Positions 41,118 through 52,200 of a stretch of 64,000 bases of DNA are shown in pieces (positions within the stretch are counted from its first letter, which is position 1; the number at the start of each line of letters is the position of its first letter). The translations under genes and the position numbers were made by a program. Source of the DNA: Sarocladium kiliense (taxonomy: Eukaryota > Ascomycota > Sordariomycetes > Hypocreales > Sarocladiaceae); NCBI GenBank assembly GCA_030734395.1, contig JAUZTG010000023.1, positions 124,001-188,000 on the forward strand, read 5' to 3'. The notes under the pieces were generated by a model. It worked only from the letters and a program-made list of their open reading frames with translations, had not been told where the DNA came from and did no database searches.

Positions 41118-42165
41118 CGTGTCGATGAATCAAGGACCGTGGAAAAAAAGGATCGTGGTAAGGACTGGCTGACTGTCTCTCAGCTGGCTAAAGAGAGGGA
41201 CAAGAATGAGGAAAGGAGTGACGAGACGAAGAGGATGCGTAGAGGGGACTACAGATGCACAGAGGAGGGAGACAAACAACACGCAGCTCGACTTACAATC
41301 ACAGTCGCATCGACCAGAGCCAGAACATGCCAAACCACATATGGAGTCCAGCAGGAGTTCCGGTTATTACCAGATCATGGCATAATGCAACCACAAGCGC
41401 AAAACCAAGGCAAAGCTTATAGCCACAAAATGGAACCGGTAAACCAGAACGGAACCGTATGCACACCGCGTTTCAGCCAACATCACCATCTCGATCGCCA
41501 ATGTCGGATTTCCCCCTGTTCCCTGATCGCGAGCGGGCTCATGCGCCCGTGGCCAAGGCACGAACCCATGCCCGGCAGCCCCCCCCCCCCCCCCCCCAAT
41601 CGCATGCGCATTGATCCCGGCACTTGTCAGTGGCCAGATCGGGAAATCCTGCGCCGCCTAGGTCTGTATCTGGACCAGGAACATTTAATGCCACATGCTG
41701 GGCGGTCCCAGGCACGGCTGTCTGATTGGGCACCCAGACAGGACGGTTTCATGGTTGAGAGCCATCCCATTCTCGCGGGGATAAAATCAAGGACGTGGGT
41801 AGGCGGTGCCCCATGCTCCTTATAATCTCCATGTCGATGCGACACTGCAAAAGGGTGGGACGATTTCTTGGATCCAGGCTGCTGCCGACACTGCCTTGCC
41901 AGGCTTTTGTAATTGGCGTCATACCCGTTGCAGAAGTGAAATGTGATACTGGGAGATCGGTACAATAGCCGACTTGTTCGATGCTGCATAACCCCCTCTG
42001 GGACACTATCCCCGTCGTTGTCAATGGACTCATGCCCTACCTCCTCCTAACACACGTCCTTCCCCTCTCCAGACTGCCCTTTACGGCTTCTTGTCCTTCA
42101 CACTCACTTGACCTTGCTGATCACGTTCCTTACAACTCATCCATTCGCGAGTCCAACTCTTCGCA
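41118..42165. promoter_or_regulatory. Divergent promoter of the two secreted paralogues, with a C19 tract
   Basis: About 1.05 kb between two divergent starts. It holds a run of 19 C at 41579-41597. No gene supported. Confidence 0.45.
41579..41597 (+). repeat. Poly-C tract (19 bases)
   Basis: Uninterrupted run of C in the divergent promoter. The true length is uncertain in any assembly. Confidence 0.9.
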
Positions 42166-43149
42166 ATGGTTCCCTCGAGACTACCCCTCCTAGCGTTGCT
42201 TTTCGCCGCCAGCAACGTCCTCGCCCAGGATGATGATTCTGGCGATGATGGCTACTTCGGCTATAAGCTTGAGCGTCGTGGCGATGAGGAGTCTGCCGGC
42301 TATGAGACCGCTAATACAGAGGATCCAATTGGCAACCTGAATCCAATCCCAGATGTCTACCTCAACGCATCTGTATCCGTCGGGGAGATCAACATCGAAG
42401 TTGACAACATCACCGCGAAGGTCAACCTGGATGCCAAAGTCCTCAACCTTCTCCACTTCACCGCTGGTGTCAGCGCATCCATCGACAAGGTCCGCCTCAA
42501 CATCCAGAATGTCACCGCCAAAGTCGAACTTGAAGCACGTTTGGAGAACGTAGTCGGCATGATTGGCGACGTCCTCGATGTCATTGACGCAAACCCCATC
42601 ATCGCCACGCTCGGCCAGGGTATTGGCGACATCGTCGGTAACATTACTGACGATCTCGGTGGCGATGGTGGCAGCGATGGCGGTTCAGGCGAAGAGGAAG
42701 AAGCAGAGGCCGCCATCACGCGGCGCAATCTCCTGCAGTTCAAGCTTGACAACAACATCCTCTACTCCGTCAACGACTTTTCAGGCTCAACACACCGCAA
42801 CCGCATCCTCGCCCAAAACGGCTCCCTCATCGACTCTTTCCTTGACAACAACGGCGACGTCAGCCGCGAGCGGGTGGTAGGCTACTATTCTCGAGACATG
42901 ACCTTCAATGGCCACAACCGCACCATCTACGAGCCTCTTGAGCCCCCGGTTGGTGACAGTGGTGAGGAGGGAGACCAGGAAAAGGTGATCAAGGAATTCG
43001 AGCTGCAATATGTATATGCGCCGTTCCCGGGTCTCGAGGCAACGAGCAACATCTATGTCGACACAGAGGGTAACGTCCTGAGAACGCAGGTTATTGCGGA
43101 GGCGGAAGGCGGTGGCACGGCTACGATTGCGAAAGATCAAGACCTCTGA
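42166..43149 (+). CDS. Secreted protein of unknown function (paralogue B)
   Basis: A single exon of 327 residues with a signal peptide (MVPSRLPLLALLFAASNVLA). After an acidic segment comes a core (~62-165) of the same type as the protein at 40239: INIEVDNITAKVNLDAKV, VRLNIQNVTAKVELEARL, DANPIIATLGQGIGDIVGN. It then diverges: an acidic Gly/Glu stretch, a possible dibasic ITRR processing site, and a beta-rich C-terminus (LQFKLDNNILYSVNDFSG..., YVYAPFPGLEATSNIYVDTEG) absent from paralogue A. The many N-x-S/T sites fit secretion. Function unknown. Confidence 0.8.
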   Translation: MVPSRLPLLALLFAASNVLAQDDDSGDDGYFGYKLERRGDEESAGYETANTEDPIGNLNPIPDVYLNASVSVGEINIEVDNITAKVNLDAKVLNLLHFTAGVSASIDKVRLNIQNVTAKVELEARLENVVGMIGDVLDVIDANPIIATLGQGIGDIVGNITDDLGGDGGSDGGSGEEEEAEAAITRRNLLQFKLDNNILYSVNDFSGSTHRNRILAQNGSLIDSFLDNNGDVSRERVVGYYSRDMTFNGHNRTIYEPLEPPVGDSGEEGDQEKVIKEFELQYVYAPFPGLEATSNIYVDTEGNVLRTQVIAEAEGGGTATIAKDQDL

Positions 43150-43937
43150 TGCATACATCTGACTAGTTGATGAAGAATTGAAAAGTGAAGACCTTCAATC
43201 TCGCAATTCCCGTGACCCGTGGCATTGCATGTTGAGGGCGCTGAGACTACGTAGAACAGCATGCGGGAACATGGTCGCACTGTTTCGGATGATCATGTGG
43301 AGGACCTCCTTACGGATCACTGCGGGCTGTTCTCAAGCGGAGATTCGTAGAGCATCGAGGTTCCGAGGATCATGAGCGATTACTGATTTACATAAGAAGA
43401 GGATAAGAAACATCACGTCAACAGAAAGTACAGGCAGTGTTGTGGTGAAAGTGTATATTGTCCGTGGACCACCACATCTCAAGTGTAGAATGTCCCTCGA
43501 GTCTGGAGCGGTCCTGCGTTCAGTCTCGGTATTCGAAGCATTCTCTCAATCGTCCCCTCAATTAGAAATCGCCGAACCAAAAGCTCGTAAAGGCCATGAT
43601 CGTAAGAGCGGCGTGCGAAAACAAAACAATGTGACATGACTCCTAATCCCAATGCCTCTCAGCCGTAAACAGTTGCGCCTGTATGACGCGAAACTGCAAT
43701 GCACCCAACGCCAAGGTATCCGAGTGCTCAAAAAAAAAATCAATAACAAGTCGCAGAAAATGAAGTCAAACACCAAGTACGAAATAACAAGTCCAACTTT
43801 TTGTATCAACACCGAACAACCTGAAAGGTGGAAAAGCCGAAAAGAGTCGCCATAGGTTCGGAGCATCAGGGCCAGGAGGTCCAGTGTGCAACGTTTGTGG
43901 ACAAGAATCAGAATTGACTTTGCCGTGTGAGGTGTAA
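43150..43937. other. Gap between convergent genes
   Basis: About 790 bases containing both 3' flanks, with A-rich stretches around 43728-43760. I see no gene. Confidence 0.4.
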
Positions 43938-46242
43938 TTAACCGCGAATTGCGGCAGGGGCATGAGAGTCGCCGCCCCAGGGAAATCTCTCATGCAGCAC
44001 TTGGTGAGCAGCGTGAAAAGGAACTTCGCTGGCAGGTGGTGTGGTTGGCAGAGAGAAGGATGTCTGCGAAGGCGTCTGAAGACTTGAATCCTGGGGCCGG
44101 ACTTCAGTGGAGAGAGAGACTGAGCCGTGGAGACGGATAGCATGATGCTGAGCGTGGCCGTAGCCATGGTCCTGAGAGCCAGCGCCATCGTGGCGTGCCA
44201 TGCCAGACTCGGGCGTACGAGCCGAGCTAAGCGTGCCATCCCGCAGTTCTGGACTCAACTGCTTCGAGCCAAACTACACGACCATCATTCGTTAGTAAGC
44301 TGCTTCCTCAAAATAACAGAATGGTGGTTCGATTTTCCCAATACAGGTTTGTCCGGGTTGCTGGGGATTGTGGCTAGGCCTTGGCGGAAGGGCCAGATAC
44401 ACCGCTTGAGATGCCAGGGGTACGTACAAAGCAGTATTTGTTGACAAGCTCTTCGTATGAAGAGCTCGGTAAGCTGGGATTGGGCGAACCGGCACCGGAT
44501 GTCGGATGACTGTTCGCGGACGTCACAGGAGCGGATTTGGAGGCGCCAGAGCCACGGACGTGGCTACGCATGTACAGAGCATCCCTGTCCTTGCCCATTG
44601 AGTCCTTCGCGGCCTGAACGGCAGCAGTAAGGGACGCGCCGAAGTCATAGCGATTTGCAAAGGCTACTCCACGCGGGGAAGACAAGCCAGTAGCAATATT
44701 ATCGCTGGCAAGGTTGCTAGCTGACTTGCTCTTGAGGCGGAGGCCAACGGGCCCAGACTCGCCGAGATATTCATGAATAGGCTGATCAAAGTTGAATTTG
44801 GATTCGTTACCGAAGTCATCCACCACGGCTGGCATGGACTTGGGCCGAGGATTGGCAGGGCTATGGCGGCGGTTGCTACGCGGCAATCCGTTCACAGGTC
44901 TGGATGAAGCCCCCTGAAAGTTGTTCTTACCATTCTGAGGTAGATGCTTCTTTCGGAAATCGACCTGGAAGTTGGCAGAGTTGTTGTTGTCCCAGAACTC
45001 TTGGCCGTTGACGGAGTACCGGATACAGAAGAACAGAGTTTTCGAGGCAAGGTTGGCGGTATCCGCGAGCTTAATGGAGAATGTGAAGCGATCTTGGCCG
45101 AGGGGGGTCTCTTTGGGTCGAATCTCGTGACTGTACTCAGCGGATATTTCGGAGGTAGTCTTCCAATAGTCCAGCGTGAAGCGGCAGGTAACAGACTTGT
45201 GGAAAGCGAGGTTTGTGACAGCGACCGAACCAAGCAGACTCTTCTGATCAGACGAAAGCCAGACACGCTCCAATCTGACAGGGTGGCTCTTGCGAATGAG
45301 CGAGTCGTGGGGGAAGTTGCAGGTCTGGATCTCCCACTCGTATGGTGGCGATCTCACTCCCGAACGTTCTTGGCCTGGGAAAGGGTACTCGTTATCGCTT
45401 TCGTAGTTATCGGCAGGCGATGAGCCAGCGCTGACAGCCAGAGGGCGGTCCACCTGAAGGAAATGGCGCACATGTTCGAGATGTGAATCAAAATGCACAG
45501 CCTTGGAGAAGATAGGCGTTCCAGGCATACTGGAAGGACGCCTGCGAGACGAGGGTCGGAGAGCTGGACGCACGAGTTCGCCGGACTTCTTGCGCACCAT
45601 CTGAGGTTTCGTCTTCACGTCCTCGTCCGTCTCATCCTCGGAGGCAGTGATAGAGTTGTCTGCAGACTGTGTGATGCCGGCGCTAGGCTCGGTGGCGGAG
45701 CGAATATGGCTGACCCGCCGGCCGGCATATGGCATCTCGCTGAGGGCAGTGGTGCTCAAGCTAATGCGCATATTGCTTGGAGCCAACTGGTTGTCGACGC
45801 TGCTCTTAGATGGCGAGGGCGAGCGAGCCTGAGGTATTTGCTTGACAGCTTCTCTCAAGTCATTCATCTTGTCGGCATTCCTCCCGCGGCCCGCAGCCGA
45901 CTCCTCGTCGTCACTACCTGATGAAGCGGAATCAGGCGGGGAGATAATGGCACCCTTGGGCATTCCATTCTCATCTGTTACAGGCGGAGGCGACTGGCGA
46001 ACAGTTGTAGCAAGTCCAGCCATGTTCTTGAGGTCGTCGGACGTGCCCTGAGGCGTCAACGGCGCCGAGGAGCCATCGCTAACGGCTGAGACTGAGGGAG
46101 TTCTGCGATGCTTGCTGAGGTACGAAGCAGAACGAGGCAAGTTCGGTCGCGCACCGGACTGGAGAGAGGGACGCCGGCTTGCATCCGGTGAAGCTGATGT
46201 TGAAGAGGCCGGCGATCGATGTGATGGCGGAGTATAAGGCAT
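43938..46242 (-). CDS. Protein phosphatase 1 regulatory subunit with CBM21 domain (Gac1-like)
   Basis: Two exons (46242-44428, 44273-43938) encode 716 residues. The long N-terminus is Ser/Pro-rich and probably phosphorylated. SKAVHF near residue 245 fits the RVxF motif that docks PP1. A CBM21 domain follows: WEIQTCNF, LERVWLSSDQKSLLGSVAVTNLAFHKSVTCRFTLD in two parts, DRFTFSIKL, and FCIRYSVNGQEFWDNNNSANF. Near the end is YEELVNKYCFFGSK, formed across the intron. Such subunits bring PP1 to glycogen and activate glycogen synthase (yeast Gac1, animal PPP1R3). If the intron is retained, translation ends early with VRTPGISSGVSGPSAKA instead of the conserved FFGSK. Long GC-poor 5' leader likely upstream. 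Confidence 0.9.
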
Positions 46243-49200
46243 TCCCGCGAAGGCCGAAGAGAGAGCCGCTCGGGCAGGATTGGATAGAAGGGTACTCCGA
46301 AGTAGAAAAGTTGAGAACCGATCGAAGAATATTAAATGCGGTCCTGAGAAAGGCGCAAACTAAGAATAAAAGTCGAGAAGGTTCATAGGTCGAAAAGGCG
46401 ATGCCAATTTTTGGAGGAGCCACAAATTGGCGATCTCGATGAGGGTTGGCTGACTGCTAGAGGCGTGGTTAGCGATGGGGGTTCCAAGCGATAAGCACAA
46501 CTGGGCTGCCCCAACAACGTCGAGGAATAAGGAGGAAGAACAAAGTATAGGGAAGGGTGAACAGATTCAAGTACATTCGAGGAAGTGACAAGACATGGAG
46601 ATGAGTAATTGCGGAAGCATTGAGATGGAATGGTTGTCGTTGCGGTCCTGAACAGGTGATGAGGGTATGAGGTGATGCCGGGTGCTGTGGGCGCGGTGAC
46701 TCGTTCCGGGAAACGGGAAAAGCTTACTGATGACTGTCAAACCAGAGCTGGCGAGAGCGACTCAAAAAAGCAACCTGGGCAATATTCCAGCAGCCAGGAA
46801 AGCGATGAGAGGCAGGTCGTCAACCAAAGACGCAGGGCCGACCGATGCTGAAAAGCAGAGCAGGTTGGCAAGACGGTGGAAGGATGGCAGGAGTGGCCCT
46901 TTTGTCTGCTGGGCGTAGGAGCAGGTTCCAGGTTTGCTCGGGAGCCCGGATGACGACGGAAAAGCCTGGAAAGGGAGAAGGACGTTCCACCAGTCGGCGT
47001 TCGTGAACTGCCGCGTTGATTTCTTCTCTTCTGCCGTGGATTAAATAGGACTCGTCAGCAACGACCACGCAAAGATGCAAGAAGGACGAAGAAAGACGAT
47101 GTCGGGTGCAGGCTCTCTCCAGATGAGATGCTGGCTTTGATAGAGGATCCCAGACAGCAGAGCGCAGGTGGGGGGACCCGAGCAAGGTCGTTGTTTTCAA
47201 TCGACTGGGGCTTGGAGCACGCCAGGAGACTGCAACGCAAACCTCGAGTAGCGAGTAGCGACTAGGCCAACAAGGTGCAGGCCGTGCAGGCACTTGGCCT
47301 CGATTGGCGTGGTCTGAGGCAACGAGGCGCTCACTCAGGGCCCACGCCCGTGCCGGAGCCAGGCCGCTAAGATTGCCGCTTGCTCAACTCTGCAAGGTGC
47401 TTGCGTCGAAGGGGGAGTGGATGCTGGAGGGAGCGGTGGAGGTGGCGTGTGCAGAGCTTGTGTGGAGCGCGTCGACGAGGAGAAGCGTGGAGGCTGGATT
47501 GCCGTTGGGTGGAGGATGCACACTGTGCTGCTGCAGGAGGATGCAGATGCAGGTAGTAGGATGGAGGGATTGATGGGGGATGATGGACGTATGGAGAACC
47601 AAAGATGGTGGTTGGCAATGGCAATGGCAGAGTGGCGGTCACTTGCTGCAGTAGCTGGCGGCAATAATCAGTCAAAGGAGAATTTTCATGTGCTGATGGT
47701 GTTTTCGTGTTTCCAATGACTGTGGGCACCGTCTTGCCTCTCAGCGACGACTAATACTAATTCTGCAGGCAAATGCTACATGTTGCTGCAAGAGAACAGG
47801 CAGCGAGGCGAAGAAAACGACAATACTTTTCTCTTGCGTAAAGAAGGGTCGGGAGCATACTCGGATAGGCTGGAAGCTTGAATGTCGTATGCTTCACTCC
47901 CGTCCTTCTTAGCAGTCGTGGGCTGACTTCTGGTCGTATGTACGAGAGGTCATGGTCTTGGCCTGAGGTCGTACAGTGTGTCTGACGCTCAGCACTGTGC
48001 TCTTCCTCCCACAATTCTATCGTAACACCGCCTGTCAGTCTGCTTTTTGGCGGAGATTTCACCCCGGATGTCATCCTCAGTTCCCCAGCAGAAACGAAAC
48101 ACCTGCGTTGAGCATCCCCACGCACACCCCAGAGGCAGATATGCCATTGTGTAAAGTCAAAACTTCTCGACAGGATTTGGCATCTCCGACTTCCCGATGC
48201 CCGTCGAGATAGAGGATAAGCTAGGGCTGGCGCTTCAGTGCGGTTGGTATCTCGTCACTGTCGACGACTATTGCGTGGCCGAAGGCCCTTGTTGCTATCT
48301 GAAAAGGCCTATGCCATTTCTTGGCTCGAGATGGCGTCTCGCGGCACTGACGCACACACTGTGTCCTTGCCAGCCAGGTGAGAAGCACAGACGGTAATGT
48401 TAAACAGCGCCCCATAGTGAGGTACATCTTCGCTAATGCACAGCATGGTCTTTGGCTATGTACCTCGCGCCGCTCTGGCCTGACCTTGCCTGACCTCATC
48501 CCACGATGCCTGGGCCCAGAGGGAGCCGCTTCCTAGCCTGTAGTGCCGGGGCACAGATCGACCGATCGTTGTTGGATGACGCGAGTTATCGATCGCTTGC
48601 CCAGTGTCCACCGCAACGTCTCAGTCGTCAGCTTGGAGCAACGGGCTCTTCTCCAGAGCTACATCCACAGCTCTCAATTGTCTCTCAATTTGAGGCATCA
48701 AGAAAATGTTGGGTATTTTGCCATGGACTACTGCTGCAATGATAGTCGCACTGTGCCAAATGGTGGTTGCAACGGTGACCCAGCAGTGGTGGCAATCGTT
48801 GCAACTCCAAGGATTCCACATGGGCACCTTGAGGCTGGCGGCAACCGCCCATATCTGGTGGGTGGCCGATGCAGCCGGATGTCGTGACCTTACCGAATGC
48901 AGCAGCAAGGTTTAGGTGGTGGTCCTCGCAACGGGAGAGCTGTCTCAGGCGCCATTGACTGCCAGTCTCCTCGAAACGAGATGCAGCCGCGATGCTTTCG
49001 CAACTGGTGTTGATTGGCTTGTGCCCAATTACTGGATGTATGTATGCACGATATTCTCCTCTTCAATCTCAACCTGAATGAGACGAAGCTGCAGGTCTGC
49101 AGACACTAATCAACAATCCCAGTTTTGTCTCGAGGCCAAGAACACTGAACCCCTGCTAGCGCACTTCGCCGCAGCAGCCACTTCTCCTGCGATCCTCTAT

Positions 49201-52200
49201 CGCGACGCACCTCCGAACCCGCTCACCGACATGCAACTCATTGAGAATGCAAAGCACTCAGCAGGGGGCCAATCCAGTGCCTGTTAGCGCCCCAGCGTGC
49301 GCAAATCAGCATTCATGTGCTCAACGACACTGCAGAACGAGGCTTGCAGGTTCAAACGACCCAGCAGGCTGACACGCAGGCGTTGTTGTGTCATCCGGCT
49401 CCCTGGTGCAGCTCGCAGGTTCACCTCTTAATTGCCCCTCGTCTCCTCCTTCGGCCTATTGATATGCAATCGAAAGGCAGGATAATGAAGCCGGCTGGGG
49501 ATGAGCGAAAAACAGTAGCCAAGATGCCCACTCTCTGCTGCGGCTGAGATGGAGCGAGGGGCCTGTGCTTGAACCACAACAGTGAGGAACCATCGTCGCA
49601 TTCTTAAGCCACAACAGGGAGCCCCTGCTGCATCGATGGGCCACTTTTCCAAGCGATTGGTCGAGCCAACCCATTGAACATCGTCGGCCTCTGAAACCTC
49701 TTGTTACCACCCAAACCTCCATGACGTAACATCAAAGTGACAGGAATGTCTCTATCACCAGATAACAGCAACCATACACGAAGCTCAGCTATATATGGAG
49801 CTCTTTGTTGACGACTCATATGCTGCTCAGGTAGCTCAAATTTACAGGACTACTGCGTATACGGGCAGCAGATCACAACCATCTGCACAAGATCGAAGGG
49901 GTGAGCAAATTCGTCTCCGAAACTCATTGCAATGATTCCTTGACTCGTTATGCGAGTTGCGTAGAACTTCACCCGCAGCAAAGCATGAAGGGTCCTGTCA
50001 CCCTCGCTAGCCCAAACTGAGTGTTGCGACCCGTGGGATTTTAGGAGGGCCTACATTTTCTCAGGGTCCCCTCCGATGGAGATCAGGGACTTCAAAACTC
50101 TTAATCTTCAAGCTCTTGTGGCGGGAGGGATTACAGTCAAGCGCCCACCCAGACGTCAAGTGTGAGTGTGTGGAGGCAGGTGTATCTACAGCAGAATGCA
50201 AGGTGTCGCTGCAACATCGAAGGTCGGTTGCGTTGCCTATGGGCAACTATTTTCCCAGGGAATCGGAGTGAACAGGCCATCCTTAATGCACCACGCCTTG
50301 CAGCTAGGCTCCAAAGTCTTGGATGGTTCTGGCCTGGTCTGACTTTTCGCGTCAAGCCACGATTCGCCATCGCTGTGGCCGTTGGCGCACCCGGGCAGCG
50401 CCGCCCCCGAATTGCAGTGTTTAGTGGTGTCACTTTTGTCAGAGTTTTTCTAGAGCCCCAACATCCCATCTGCAGCTTGAGACTTGTCGTTGCAACACCA
50501 TCGCACCATTCCAAGGCGTGGCAAAACATAAGAAGCCGACATGGCCCGACAAAAGAAGAGTCATTTATACGACGAGAAACGGTGGGCCAAGCGAACCACA
50601 AAGTTCTCTTGAGAAGCGGGGGAGGCTGTCCTCCAGGCTTCCCCAGAGCCCTAGGCAAAGACTAGGTCATGAAACACTTTGAGTTCCATATCACATATCT
50701 TGAACAACTGGGGACTGTTGACATGTCGATGTCCTCAACCCAATCGACACGAACGCTCCAGGGTGCGGTCCGCAACGGGTTGCTTAGCGGACAGTCTAGG
50801 GAGTTCAGAGGATGGTACCCGGCGTGGACCCTTACCCATCGCGGCATCGTTGGAGCTTGATTCCAGACCAGCAATCAAGACCAGCAGGTTCACGGCAGTC
50901 TAGTAATTGCGACCTCGAGCAAAGATTGGGTCATTACCTTCGAAACTCGATAACAGAAAGCAAAGGGTCCCATCCTTCCAGCAGTGGCTGAGCATGTCGC
51001 GATAAGGTCAACACCATTACTGCCCTCATCACGACTAGCTCAAGTTCTCACCCCTCCTCCACCAGCTCTTAGTTCATGGCACAGACCCTGATAACGACTG
51101 GTTGGTGCAAGACCACTCCGCAATCGCTTGGATTGTTGAGGATAACGTCTTGCCGCCATCATATTTCGTCTGCCGGTGATCGACAAAAGGAATCTAGTAA
51201 TGAGATCCAATTGCTCCCTCCTCAAACCGGAAACGGCTGAAGATCATTGAAGATTACCATGAGCGTCACCGGCATCGGTCCCTCCTCAGAGTGTTCATTC
51301 ACAGACATTAGACTGGCCACGAGGCGATGATTTGGTCTGTCGTCGACTGCCTACCAATATCTCACGCGTATTACGAATTGCCTGGATTTGGAAGCTCGAT
51401 CGAGCGAGCGATAACGGAGATTGATGCGGCTTGCCTCATTGCGACAGTAACGTACGGAGTGAACCCTTGCCGTCCCCCACATGAGGTTATTGTGAACCCT
51501 GTTCGACTTGATCAAGCATTTCGATGTTGCACCGTCTTCCTGGGCGACAAAGGGTTCTGCTCCAACAAGCACCACTCCTCTGCATAAACGACGAAGGTTC
51601 ACTCTTGGTTGAAAGGACCCATCACATCCAGCATTCTTTACTATAGATTATAGCAAAATACGGTACTCCCACATGTAAGCATCCAGGGAGGATGCCCACA
51701 CCTCCGTCCCGTCGCATAGCCTACAAACGCGTCTCAGTCCCCCTCGGCAATCAGCTTGAAATACCATTGGCTAGAAGAGTGCTTGCATGGTCCGTGGCAC
51801 CCCTGAGGCGAGCCTGCAGCCAGTCGTAAATAGTGACGGTACTGGAGCCAGAAGAGGGGCACCGTTCAAGCAGGGTGGGATGGCTCCACTGCCGTCAGCC
51901 CATATCGAGAACCTCAAGGAAGAGTCTTCGCGGTCTAAAATTCAGGATGTCTCTTCACAACAGATGTGCATTCTAAGCTTGTGCCGAACCCTTTTTGTGA
52001 GGTACTTGGTGGCTTGCGTATATCGCAATAACATGCAAATTGTCGGACTGCTTGTCCCCGGCTATCTTCAGGCTACAATCAAGAGTCACTCACATCAATT
52101 AGCAAGCATTGCAGTGGTGTCAAACTCTCCGGCAGCGTGCCAAAGAACGATACCAGAAACACTACCACCACCACCACGCTCGCCAATCTCGCAAACCTGG

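Noticed and set aside
44374..44427. Treating the CBM21 gene as a single exon ending at 44374
   Set aside because: The spliced form restores the conserved KYCFFGSK end and a further 111 in-frame residues, so the intron is better supported.
50137..50665. Long open frames on both strands (~170 residues each)
   Set aside because: They overlap antisense to each other, show no domain, signal or splice pattern, and the composition fits chance opening in GC-rich DNA.
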